Of a stretch of 25,965 nt of DNA, positions 16,642-24,172 are shown one piece after another (position 1 is the first letter of the stretch; every line of letters begins with the position of its first letter). The DNA comes from Bermanella sp034110565 (lineage in GTDB: Bacteria; Pseudomonadota; Gammaproteobacteria; Pseudomonadales; Oceanobacteraceae), in contig JAWUYY010000089.1 in the NCBI GenBank assembly GCA_034110565.1, forward strand, positions 1-25,965, given 5' to 3'. The notes under the pieces were generated by a model. It was given only the letters and a program-made list of their open reading frames with translations. It was not told where the DNA came from and did no database searches. The translations under genes and the position numbers were made by a program.

Positions 16642-17193
16642 ATGCGCTGGCCAATATATCAAGCAAGTAAAATTCTCAAAGCTTCAGGCGTCATAGCCTA
16701 CCCGACCGAAACGGTTTGGGGCTTAGGATGTGACCCTTTTAATTTGGCATCCTTAGAGCGGATACTTCACATTAAAAAGCGTGATGCGCACAAAGGTTTA
16801 ATTTTAGTTGCGGCTAACATCGAGCAGTTTGATTTCCTTTTACATGACGTCGACCCTGTCCTCATTGAAAAATTAAAAGCCAGCTGGCCAGGGGCGGTAA
16901 CTTGGCTGGTGCCTCATAACAATCGTGTACCACACTTAGTGCATGGTCAGTTTGATACGGTTGCCATCCGTGTAAGTTCTCACCCTTTAGTGCAACAATT
17001 GTGTACCGAGTTTGGTGGTCCGATCGTTTCGACATCGGCTAATTTTTCAGGCAAGCCAACCGTAAAAAGCGCGGTGCAAGCACAGTGCGTATTAGGGCAA
17101 TATTTAGATTTTATCTTGTTGGGCCCAGTGGGTTTGGCAAATGCACCCAGCCGTATTATTGATATGCAATCTGGGCGAGTGATTCGAGGATAA
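16642..17193 (+). CDS. tsaC: Threonylcarbamoyl-AMP synthase
   Basis: TsaC (YrdC/RimN) makes threonylcarbamoyl-AMP from Thr, bicarbonate and ATP, the first step of the t6A37 modification of ANN-decoding tRNAs. The family signature is clear: GVIAYPTETVWGLGCDPFN, then KRDAHKGLILVAAN, SWPGAVTWLVP, IAVRVSSHP-like AIRVSSHPL, and GGPIVSTSANFSGKP. From ATG 16642 the protein is 183 aa, close to the family length of about 190. The reading frame stays open back to a TTG at 16585 just after dprA, but those 19 residues are not conserved in relatives as I recall them. No good ribosome site precedes the ATG, so the start is uncertain. The gene ends 2 bases before hemF. Confidence 0.92.
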   Translation: MRWPIYQASKILKASGVIAYPTETVWGLGCDPFNLASLERILHIKKRDAHKGLILVAANIEQFDFLLHDVDPVLIEKLKASWPGAVTWLVPHNNRVPHLVHGQFDTVAIRVSSHPLVQQLCTEFGGPIVSTSANFSGKPTVKSAVQAQCVLGQYLDFILLGPVGLANAPSRIIDMQSGRVIRG

Positions 17194-17195
17194 CC

Positions 17196-18101
17196 ATGGT
17201 TAACATAGACGCGGTAAAACAATATTTATTAGCGCTGCAAGACAATATTTGTGAACAACTAGCCGAAGAAGATGGCGGTGCTCCTTTTATTGAAGAAAAC
17301 TGGATACGTGAAGAAGGCGGTGGTGGCCGTACTCGTGTCATGGCTAATGGCAAAGTGATTGAAAAAGGCGGCGTAAATTTCAGCCATGTATTTGGTGATA
17401 CGCTCCCACCTAGCGCCACGGCTAATCGACCTGAACTTGCTGGGCGAAGCTTTCAAGCCATGGGCGTCAGTCTAGTGATTCACCCTCATAACCCTTATGT
17501 GCCAACCAGTCACGCAAACGTGCGCTTTTTTGTGGCTGAAAAAGAAGGGGAAGAACCTGTTTGGTGGTTTGGCGGCGGCTTTGACTTAACGCCGTATTAT
17601 GGTGAAGAAGACGATGTGCGTGCTTGGCATCAAACCGCCAAAGACGCATGTGATCCTTTTGGTGATGGTGTTTACGATAAATATAAAAACTGGTGTGATG
17701 AATATTTTTATTTAAAACATCGTGATGAGCCTCGTGGCGTGGGGGGTTTATTCTTTGATGATTTATACGAAGAAGGCTTTGAAAAAAGCTTCGCTCTTAT
17801 GCAAAGCGTAGGGAATCACTTTATCAAAGCGTATCGGCCAATTATGGCAAAACGCAAAGACACCCCATTTGGCGAGCGCGAGCGCAAGTTCCAGTGCTAC
17901 CGTCGTGGCCGTTATGTAGAGTTTAACTTGGTATTTGATCGCGGTACGATATTTGGCTTACAGACAGGTGGACGCACAGAATCTATATTGATGTCGTTGC
18001 CACCCATCGTCCATTGGGATTATAACTGGCAGCCAGAAACGGGCAGCCCAGAAGCCAAGTTGTACACAGATTTCTTAGTGAAAAAAGATTGGCTAAGCTA
18101 G
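17196..18101 (+). CDS. hemF: Oxygen-dependent coproporphyrinogen III oxidase
   Basis: HemF uses O2 to decarboxylate two propionate side chains of coproporphyrinogen III to give protoporphyrinogen IX in aerobic heme synthesis. Conserved blocks include GGGGRTRVM, FSHVFGD, HPHNPYVPTSHANVRFF with the catalytic His residues, WWFGGGFDLTPYYG, HRDEPRGVGGLFFDD and RGRYVEFNLVFDRGT followed by FGLQTGGRTESILMS. The 301-aa length is normal. GAGGATAA lies just before the ATG, and the gene starts 2 bases after tsaC. Presence of this enzyme indicates growth with oxygen; the anaerobic counterpart HemN is not in the window. Confidence 0.97.
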   Translation: MVNIDAVKQYLLALQDNICEQLAEEDGGAPFIEENWIREEGGGGRTRVMANGKVIEKGGVNFSHVFGDTLPPSATANRPELAGRSFQAMGVSLVIHPHNPYVPTSHANVRFFVAEKEGEEPVWWFGGGFDLTPYYGEEDDVRAWHQTAKDACDPFGDGVYDKYKNWCDEYFYLKHRDEPRGVGGLFFDDLYEEGFEKSFALMQSVGNHFIKAYRPIMAKRKDTPFGERERKFQCYRRGRYVEFNLVFDRGTIFGLQTGGRTESILMSLPPIVHWDYNWQPETGSPEAKLYTDFLVKKDWLS

Positions 18102-18138
18102 CCATTATTCAGAATCATTAGCCACAGAGGCCTGTTGA

Positions 18139-18966
18139 GTGACCGACTTATATGCGGTGATGGGGAATCCCATCAATCATAGTAAAAGCCCGAGCATTCA
18201 TGCTCAGTTTGCTGAACAAGCAAAACAAGACATAGTATACAGCGCCATGTTGGTGCCTACCGAAGGTTTTGAATCAGCCGTAAAAGGGTTTTTTAAAGGG
18301 TGTGGTAAAGGGTTAAATATTACCGTGCCGTTTAAAGAGCAAGCGTTTCAAGTGGCTAGCCAGCTAACCCCAAGGGCGCAGACGGCTCAAGCGGTGAATA
18401 CGCTTATATTACAAGAAGACGGTAGCATTCTAGGGGATAACACAGATGGTGCTGGGTTGGTTCGAGATCTGGTTATGAACCAGCAGGTTGATATCACAGG
18501 TAAACGCATCTTGGTAATAGGCGCCGGCGGCGCGGTGCGGGGAATTTTGCAGCCCTTTTTAGAGCAAGATCCAGAACAAATAATCATCGTGAACCGCACG
18601 TTTGAAAAAGCCCAAGCCTTAGCTGAAAGTTTTCACGCTTTGGGTAATATTGAAGCGCAAAAATTTGAAGATTTAACTCAGTCGTTCGATGTGATCATTA
18701 ATGGCACATCAGCCAGCTTAGCCGGTGAGTTACCACCTATCCCTGAATCTGTCGTGGCTTCACATACGTGTGTCTATGACATGATGTACAGCAAAGAGCT
18801 GACACCATTTCTAGCTTGGGCACAAAATTTAGGGGCGAAAAAAATCATAGACGGGCTTGGCATGCTAGTAGAGCAGGCGGCTGTAAGCTTTGAATTGTGG
18901 CGTGGGATCAAACCCGACAGCACACAAGTGCTGAAGCAATTGCGTGAGCAGATTCACAGTAGATAG
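18139..18966 (+). CDS. aroE: Shikimate dehydrogenase
   Basis: AroE reduces 3-dehydroshikimate to shikimate with NADPH in aromatic amino acid synthesis. The shikimate site is seen in GNPINHSKSPSIH, NITVPFKE (catalytic Lys) and NTDGAGLVRDL (catalytic Asp). The NADP-binding loop is GAGGAVRGI, followed by NRTFEKAQALAE. C-terminal DGLGMLVEQAAVSFELWRG is the usual family end. The length of 275 aa fits. The start is GTG at 18139, with AGAGG about 9 bases upstream; no ATG aligns with the conserved N-terminus. It is the last gene of the dprA run, 37 bases after hemF and before a terminator. Confidence 0.97.
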   Translation: MTDLYAVMGNPINHSKSPSIHAQFAEQAKQDIVYSAMLVPTEGFESAVKGFFKGCGKGLNITVPFKEQAFQVASQLTPRAQTAQAVNTLILQEDGSILGDNTDGAGLVRDLVMNQQVDITGKRILVIGAGGAVRGILQPFLEQDPEQIIIVNRTFEKAQALAESFHALGNIEAQKFEDLTQSFDVIINGTSASLAGELPPIPESVVASHTCVYDMMYSKELTPFLAWAQNLGAKKIIDGLGMLVEQAAVSFELWRGIKPDSTQVLKQLREQIHSR

Positions 18967-18974
18967 AGAGATAT

Positions 18975-19010
18975 AAAAAAAGCACCAAGGTTAGCCCGAG
19001 GTGCTTTTTT
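18975..19010. terminator. Bidirectional terminator after aroE
   Basis: AGCACC (18981-18986) pairs with GGTGCT (19000-19005), flanked by seven A on the left and six or more T on the right. It serves aroE (+) and the small leftward gene whose stop is at 19013. Confidence 0.85.
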
Positions 19011-19012
19011 AA

Positions 19013-19198
19013 TCAGTCTTCTAAATCCCAGTAATCGTCGAGCTGCATTTTTTTGCGCTCTAGGTGTGCTTCGATGGCTCGCCGTGCAACCAGTTTGGCA
19101 GATGCCTCACTTTTTTTGCTTACGACAATGTTCCCTTTCTTATCAAAATTAACCAATTCTTCACTAGCTTGGTCTTTGATGATTGCTGCTGCTTCCAT
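19013..19198 (-). CDS. Small charged protein of 61 aa, possibly PA3496-like
   Basis: The predicted protein has no signal peptide or membrane segment. It is highly charged, with a basic middle (KKGNIVVSKKSEASAK), an amphipathic helix RRAIEAHLERKKMQLDDY and an acidic end (WDLED). The RR-x-IE-x-x-LE-x-K pattern followed by an acidic tail recalls the short proteins related to Pseudomonas PA3496, but this is a weak match by eye. Coding is supported by AGGGTGA placed 6 bases before the ATG and by the terminator directly after the stop. It lies between aroE (convergent) and hexR (same strand, 151 bases upstream). Function unknown. Confidence 0.65.
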   Translation of the reverse strand: MEAAAIIKDQASEELVNFDKKGNIVVSKKSEASAKLVARRAIEAHLERKKMQLDDYWDLED

Positions 19199-19349
19199 GG
19201 ATCACCCTTTTGATACCAGTCTTAAGACGGCTTATTGTTATTAATAAAGGTGACAGCAGCATGACAATAAATGATTCAAAAAACAATCGTTTGGCTAGAC
19301 CAAAAGGCTATTGAATGATGCTTTTAACCGAATAACGTTTAAAAGTTGA

Positions 19350-20219
19350 TCACTTTTTGTTCTTTGTTTCGCTGTGGCGCAGTGAACTAATACTATTTTT
19401 GATTTTGGCGAGATGCTCATCAAACTCAGGACCTTTGCGTTGAGCGACGCCTACCGCTAAACAATCTATGACTAATAAATGAGCAATACGTGATGTCATC
19501 GGTGTGAACACATCAGTGTCTTCGTTGATATCCACGTGGATAGGCAAGTCAGCTAAATCACTTACTGGTGTATGAGGCGGGGATAAACTAATGACATGGG
19601 CGCCTTGTTGTTGTGCCATTGCCATTGCATGTAATAAATCTTTTGTCCGACCACTTTGGCTAATGGCCACAACCACATCATCTTTTTGTAATGTCACCGC
19701 TGACATGCACTGCATGTGGGGATCGGAGTACGCAACCGTCGAAAATTGTAAACGGAAAAATTTATGCATGGCGTCCATGGCAACTGCACCAGATGCGCCA
19801 AAACCATAAAACTCTACGCGTTTTGATTTGTTCAGTGCCGCAATGGCGGCGGCCACTTGAGCTGAATCTAAAAAATTACGCGTAGTGATAATTTGATTAA
19901 TACTCGTGTCGAATATTTTTTTAATGATGTCTGAGCTAGTGTCATCCTCGGCAATGGCGAATTGCCCTAGGCTGTGATGCACCGTATTGCTTTGCGCCAT
20001 GCGCACTTTAAATGCTTGAAAACCATTTAAGCCTAATGCGCGACAAAATCGAACAATGGTAGGTTCGCTCACCATGGCTTCTTGTGCAAGATCCACGATG
20101 CGCATGTGAATCACCGAATCCACATTACTGAGCACGTACTCGGCAACCTTCACTTCAGATTTACGCATCTGTGGAATGGCTTGACGGATATGATCAATAA
20201 AAGGGTTTTGAATGGGCAC
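19350..20219 (-). CDS. hexR: RpiR-family transcriptional regulator HexR
   Basis: HexR represses central carbon genes (zwf, edd, eda, gap and others) and is released by 2-keto-3-deoxy-6-phosphogluconate in proteobacteria where it was studied. The N-terminal HTH_6 domain (residues 1-77) includes VVDLAQEAMVSEPTIVRFCRALG-like sequence, in parts IVDLAQEAMVSEPTIVRFCR. The C-terminal SIS sugar-phosphate domain spans about 125-265, with VEFYGFGASGAVAMDAMHKF and VVVAISQSGRTKDLLHA. The start codon is GTG at 20217-20219. The 289-aa length is normal. None of its usual targets is beside it; it is divergent from uvrD. A dyad in its own promoter suggests local control. Confidence 0.9.
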   Translation of the reverse strand: MPIQNPFIDHIRQAIPQMRKSEVKVAEYVLSNVDSVIHMRIVDLAQEAMVSEPTIVRFCRALGLNGFQAFKVRMAQSNTVHHSLGQFAIAEDDTSSDIIKKIFDTSINQIITTRNFLDSAQVAAAIAALNKSKRVEFYGFGASGAVAMDAMHKFFRLQFSTVAYSDPHMQCMSAVTLQKDDVVVAISQSGRTKDLLHAMAMAQQQGAHVISLSPPHTPVSDLADLPIHVDINEDTDVFTPMTSRIAHLLVIDCLAVGVAQRKGPEFDEHLAKIKNSISSLRHSETKNKK

Positions 20220-20246
20220 TTTTGACTCGCTTCATGCTTTGGCGCA

Positions 20247-20274
20247 AGTATAGCCTAAAGGTGACTTAGGCAAG
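20247..20274 (-). promoter_or_regulatory. Candidate hexR promoter with operator-like dyad
   Basis: The minus strand has TATACT (20247-20252) as a -10 candidate and CTTGCC (20269-20274) about 16 bases upstream. The spacer between them is almost exactly occupied by GCCTAA-N7-TTAGGC (20253-20271), a perfect 6-bp dyad. A third half-site, GCCTTA, follows at 20277-20282. This is the usual place for a repressor site. The sequence is not the TGTAAT-type site known for HexR. Confidence 0.4.
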
Positions 20275-20306
20275 AAGCCTTAATCGAGCATAGATGAGAC
20301 TAAGCA

Positions 20307-20335
20307 CTGCAAGGCGCGCCGTGCTCAGATATAAT
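20307..20335 (+). promoter_or_regulatory. Candidate uvrD promoter
   Basis: A perfect TATAAT (20330-20335) lies 17 bases after CTGCAA (20307-20312). Transcription would start near 20342, leaving about 20 bases before ATG 20363. This also argues against the longer open frame starting at 20294. I see no LexA box (CTGT-N8-ACAG) here. Confidence 0.55.
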
Positions 20336-20362
20336 GCGGCATCATTTGTTAGACTGCTTGTT

Positions 20363-22561
20363 ATGGACGTTACCGAACTTTTAGACGGGTTAAACCCCGA
20401 ACAACGCGAAGCCGTTGCTTCACCGCTCAACCATCAGCTTGTGTTAGCCGGCGCAGGCTCGGGTAAAACCCGTGTGCTGGTGCATCGTATCGCATGGTTA
20501 ATGCAAATCGAGCACATCAGCCCAGGTTCTATTTTGGCGGTAACGTTTACCAATAAAGCCGCGAAAGAAATGCGCCATCGTGTAGAAGAGTTAACGGGTA
20601 TTAGTCCGCGTCATTTGTGGATAGGCACCTTTCACTCACTTGCTCACCGTTTACTGCGTACCCATTGGAAGCAAGCTAACTTACCTGAGAATTTTCAAGT
20701 TATTGATAGCGATGATCAGTTGCGTTTAATTAAACGAATTGTGCGCACCATGAATATCGATGAAACCACCTATCAGCCGAAACAAGCACAGTGGTATATC
20801 AATCAACAAAAAGACGAAGGCCTAAGAGCCGCTCATATTCAGCCATTTAATGACGAATGGGCACAAACCATGGTCACTATTTATGGTGCCTATGAAGAAG
20901 CGTGCCAGCGTTCGGGGATGGTGGATTTTGCCGAATTATTATTACGTGCACATGAGCTGTGGTTAAACCAGCCTGCTGTGTTGGCACAATATCAAAATCG
21001 TTTCCGTTATATTTTAGTGGACGAGTTTCAAGATACCAACAGCATTCAATATGCATGGCTGCGCGTACTGGCCGGTAAAGTTGTACCGGTTATGGCGGTG
21101 GGTGACGATGACCAATCTATATATGGTTGGCGTGGTGCGCGCATTGAAAACATACAGCAGTTCACCAAAGATTTTATGGGTGCACAGCAAATAAAATTAG
21201 AACAAAACTATCGTAGCACGAGTAATATTTTGAACGCGGCAAACGCCGTGATCGAGAACAACCCATCCCGTCTAGGTAAGAACCTATGGACAGACGGTGA
21301 GCCGGGTGAATTAATTTCCTTGTACAGTGCCTTTAACGAACAAGACGAAGCGCGCTTTATTTGTGATGAAATTGAAACATGGAAAAAAGCCAACCCAGAT
21401 AAGCGTTACGAAAACTGTGCCATTTTATATCGCTCTAACGCGCAATCGCGGGTTATAGAAGAAGCCTTTATTCGCGCAAACTTGCCTTATCGCATTTATG
21501 GCGGGCAACGCTTTTATGATCGACTCGAAATTAAAAATGCCATGGCGTATTTACGCTTACTTTTAAATCGCCATGATGATGCGGCTCTTGAGCGTGTCAT
21601 TAACGTCCCAGCTCGTGCAATAGGTGAAAAAACTGTGCAACAGTTACGTGCTTTTGCTCGTGAGCACGGCACGTCGTTATGGCAAGCACTTGAGCAAAAT
21701 GTGCGTCAAAAACTGCTTTCTGCTCGTGCCATTACATCTCTAAGCAAGTTTGAAGAGTTGCTAGATGAAATGGAAGTGAGCACTCAGAATATCGAATTAG
21801 ATGAGCAAGTGGATCATGTGATCCAACACAGTGGACTGATTGAGCATCACCAAAAAGAAAAAGGTGAGAAAGCTCAGGCTCGTTTAGAAAACTTAGAAGA
21901 ACTGGTTACCGCAGCAAAAAGTTTTGATCCAGAAGCACTCGAGCGAATTCCTGAAGAGGGAGAAGAAGTCGTCACTTTTGCCTCCCCTATGGCGGCATTT
22001 ATTGACCAAGCGGCTTTAGATGCGGGCGACGCGCAAGCGGATGAATTTGAAGACAGCGTGCAAATGATGACTTTGCACAGCGCCAAAGGCTTAGAATTTC
22101 CACTGGTGTTTTTAGCCGGTGTTGAAGAAGGCTTATTCCCCCATAAAATGTCAGCCGATGACCCTAATCGCTTAGAGGAAGAGCGCCGTCTTTGTTATGT
22201 GGGCATCACCCGCGCCATGGATAAACTGGTCATGACCTATGCCGAGAGTAGGCGCTTACACGGCCAAGAAACCTTCAATTCACCATCGCGCTTTATTCGT
22301 GAGATACCAAAAGAGTATCTACAAGAAGTGCGTTTAAAAAGCACAGTGAAAAAGCCAGTCTCCAACTACTTTAGTACCCAAAGTGCCAAAGAAGCCACCG
22401 GCCTCAATATAGGCCAACGGGTATGGCATGATAAATTCGGTGAAGGGGTCGTACTGGATATGGAAGGGCAAGGGGCGCAGACGAGATTACAAGTCTCATT
22501 CGACTTCGATGGCACAAAATGGCTTGTATCGGCCTATGCCAACCTTAGACCAATGGACTAG
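20363..22561 (+). CDS. uvrD: DNA helicase II
   Basis: UvrD is a 3'-5' superfamily 1 helicase of nucleotide excision repair and mismatch repair. From ATG 20363 the N-terminus MDVTELLDGLNPEQREAV aligns with E. coli UvrD, not with Rep. Motifs in order: Walker A AGAGSGKT (Lys35), AVTFTNKAAKEM, GTFHSLAHRLLR, the Walker B box VDEFQDTN, GDDDQSIYGWRGA, LEQNYRST, MTLHSAKGLEFP and CYVGITRAM. The C-terminus HDKFGEGVVLDMEGQG... is the Tudor-like domain of UvrD that contacts RNA polymerase. The 732-aa length is close to 720. An in-frame TTG/ATG extension to 20294 overlaps the promoter and is not used here. It is a single gene, divergent from hexR. Confidence 0.95.
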   Translation: MDVTELLDGLNPEQREAVASPLNHQLVLAGAGSGKTRVLVHRIAWLMQIEHISPGSILAVTFTNKAAKEMRHRVEELTGISPRHLWIGTFHSLAHRLLRTHWKQANLPENFQVIDSDDQLRLIKRIVRTMNIDETTYQPKQAQWYINQQKDEGLRAAHIQPFNDEWAQTMVTIYGAYEEACQRSGMVDFAELLLRAHELWLNQPAVLAQYQNRFRYILVDEFQDTNSIQYAWLRVLAGKVVPVMAVGDDDQSIYGWRGARIENIQQFTKDFMGAQQIKLEQNYRSTSNILNAANAVIENNPSRLGKNLWTDGEPGELISLYSAFNEQDEARFICDEIETWKKANPDKRYENCAILYRSNAQSRVIEEAFIRANLPYRIYGGQRFYDRLEIKNAMAYLRLLLNRHDDAALERVINVPARAIGEKTVQQLRAFAREHGTSLWQALEQNVRQKLLSARAITSLSKFEELLDEMEVSTQNIELDEQVDHVIQHSGLIEHHQKEKGEKAQARLENLEELVTAAKSFDPEALERIPEEGEEVVTFASPMAAFIDQAALDAGDAQADEFEDSVQMMTLHSAKGLEFPLVFLAGVEEGLFPHKMSADDPNRLEEERRLCYVGITRAMDKLVMTYAESRRLHGQETFNSPSRFIREIPKEYLQEVRLKSTVKKPVSNYFSTQSAKEATGLNIGQRVWHDKFGEGVVLDMEGQGAQTRLQVSFDFDGTKWLVSAYANLRPMD

Positions 22562-22654
22562 TTCCGATCATATTTAGGTAGCTTATACTGAATAAGATTT
22601 TGATTAACGATTAAGTGCGAACGACAAAAAAGTAATAATAAAAAGGAGCAGACT

Positions 22655-23749
22655 ATGAAAATAAAACTATTGCTCACCTTGGCCCTAGCTGTATTGATTA
22701 GCGCCTGTGGTGAAAAAGCCAATGAAGTCGGAGCAAAAAGCACCGAGCCACAGAAAACCTTTGAATGGAAATTGGTCACCAGTTGGCCGAAAAATTTCCC
22801 AGGACTAGGCACTGCTCCAGAAAAATTTGCAACCATGGTTGATGAGATGTCAGCAGGGCGCTTAAAAGTGAAAGTCTATGGTGCTGGTCAATTAGTACCT
22901 GCATTGGAAGTTTTTGATGCCGTATCTCGTGGCACGGCACAAATGGGACACAGTGGTGCTTACTACTGGAAAGGCAAAGCCCCTGCGGCGCAGTTTTTTA
23001 CATCAGTGCCATTTGGTTTGACCGCACAAGAAATGAGCGGTTGGATTCATTACGGCGGCGGTATGGCGTTATGGCAAGAAGTGTACGCGCCGTTTAATTT
23101 AATTCCATTAGCAGGTGGTAATACTGGCGTGCAAATGGGCGGTTGGTTTAATAAAGAAATCAACAGCTTAAAAGATTTAGACGGTTTAAAAATGCGTATT
23201 CCTGGTTTAGGTGGCGAAGTTCTACAGCGAGCTGGCGGTACTCCGGTTACCTTGCCGGGCGCTGAGTTATTTACAGCATTGCAAACCGGTGCCATCGATG
23301 CGACTGAATGGGTGGGTCCATATAATGATTTGGCATTTGGTTTATACAAAGCGGCTAAATATTATTATTACCCAGGCTGGCATGAGCCAGGCTCTATGAT
23401 GGAGTTTACCGTCAACAAAGATGCATTTGAATCTTTACCAAAAGATTTACAAGCGATTGTAAAAGTAGCCAGTCTTGCTACGAATCAAGACATGTTAGAT
23501 GAATACACAGCGCGTAATAATGTTGCTCTTAAAGAGTTAATTGAAAAACACGGCGTGCAAATGCGAGCGTATCCTGATGATGTTTTACAGAAACTTAAAG
23601 GTTTATCTCATGAGGTACTGGAAGAGCTAGCTGAGAAAGACCCTATGAGTAAAAAAGTATATGCCTCGTTTAAATCGTATTTAGATAAGGTAACGGAATA
23701 TCATAAGATTACTGAGCAAGCGTATATGGATGCGCGAAGTGAGCCTTAA
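22655..23749 (+). CDS. TRAP-type transporter substrate-binding lipoprotein (DctP/TakP family)
   Basis: The protein begins with a lipoprotein signal, with lipobox I-S-A-C and Cys18 as the lipid anchor. The mature part is a DctP-family solute-binding protein: WPKNFPGLGTAPEKFATMV, AGRLKVKVYGAGQLVPALEV, the LKMRIPG arginine motif, and TALQTGAIDATEW. The ATEWVGPYNDLAFGLYKAAK and YYYYPGWHEPG blocks resemble the subgroup that binds 2-oxo acids or lactate (TakP-like), so a small monocarboxylate or keto acid is a fair guess for the ligand. The membrane partners DctQ and DctM are not adjacent; the gene is flanked by uvrD and a terminator. A strong site, AAAAGGAG, precedes the ATG. Most TRAP binding proteins are soluble, so the lipid anchor is unusual. 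Confidence 0.9.
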   Translation: MKIKLLLTLALAVLISACGEKANEVGAKSTEPQKTFEWKLVTSWPKNFPGLGTAPEKFATMVDEMSAGRLKVKVYGAGQLVPALEVFDAVSRGTAQMGHSGAYYWKGKAPAAQFFTSVPFGLTAQEMSGWIHYGGGMALWQEVYAPFNLIPLAGGNTGVQMGGWFNKEINSLKDLDGLKMRIPGLGGEVLQRAGGTPVTLPGAELFTALQTGAIDATEWVGPYNDLAFGLYKAAKYYYYPGWHEPGSMMEFTVNKDAFESLPKDLQAIVKVASLATNQDMLDEYTARNNVALKELIEKHGVQMRAYPDDVLQKLKGLSHEVLEELAEKDPMSKKVYASFKSYLDKVTEYHKITEQAYMDARSEP

Positions 23750-23778
23750 TAGAAAAAAGAGCTGCTAAAATTGTGTAT

Positions 23779-23809
23779 AAAAACGGGAGCTAATAGTTCC
23801 CGTTTTTTT
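23779..23809 (+). terminator. Rho-independent terminator after the TRAP binding protein
   Basis: ACGGGA (23783-23788) pairs with TCCCGT (23798-23803) and is extended by A-T pairs, with seven T following. It ends the single-gene transcript 30 bases after the stop. Confidence 0.85.
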
Positions 23810-24172
23810 ATTTACAATAAAAAATACCATAATTATAACTTTGGGTGTCAAAATGTTAATTGTTGGTTCAGTTCTCTAGTATTATAAGTGGATAATATAC
23901 TAGCTGTTAACTCCTTAACTCCATTTTAATAAATTCTGGTCAAATATCGATCAAAAAAATATTTACATTATCAAGTATGAGTTTTCGCGTAATTGATCTT
24001 GTTTTGATGACTCGTGCCTACTTTTATTTTTTACTTACTACTTAAAATCATTGAAACGATCCTCATTATCCCCTAACTTAATTACTTCGCATGAATTATA
24101 AAATAATAAGCCTCCAAAAATCATAAAGATAATCATGCGGCATTGAGGCTGCGTACTTTTAAAGGAATTAAA
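23810..24172. other. AT-rich intergenic region upstream of the exported protein gene
   Basis: No convincing gene is seen in these 363 bases on either strand. The base composition is visibly AT-rich, like the gene that follows. An imperfect inverted repeat (CTAGTATTAT at 23876-23885 with ATAATATACTAG at 23892-23903) could form a hairpin. AGCCTC (24109-24114) and GAGGCT (24145-24150) could pair across a 30-base loop in the leader of the next gene. TTGAAA at 24051-24056 is a possible -35, but no good -10 follows at the right distance. Confidence 0.5.

Noticed and set aside
20294..20362. N-terminal extension of uvrD by 23 residues
   Set aside because: The extra codons overlap a perfect TATAAT box, and the family N-terminus begins at MDVTELL (ATG 20363).
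22558..22836. 92-codon leftward frame over the uvrD-dctP spacer
   Set aside because: It covers the signal peptide region of the TRAP binding protein, which has a strong ribosome site on the other strand.
24143..24172. Earlier TTG start for the AT-rich exported protein
   Set aside because: The ATG at 24173 has a good AAAGGA site and begins a normal signal peptide; the earlier start has neither.
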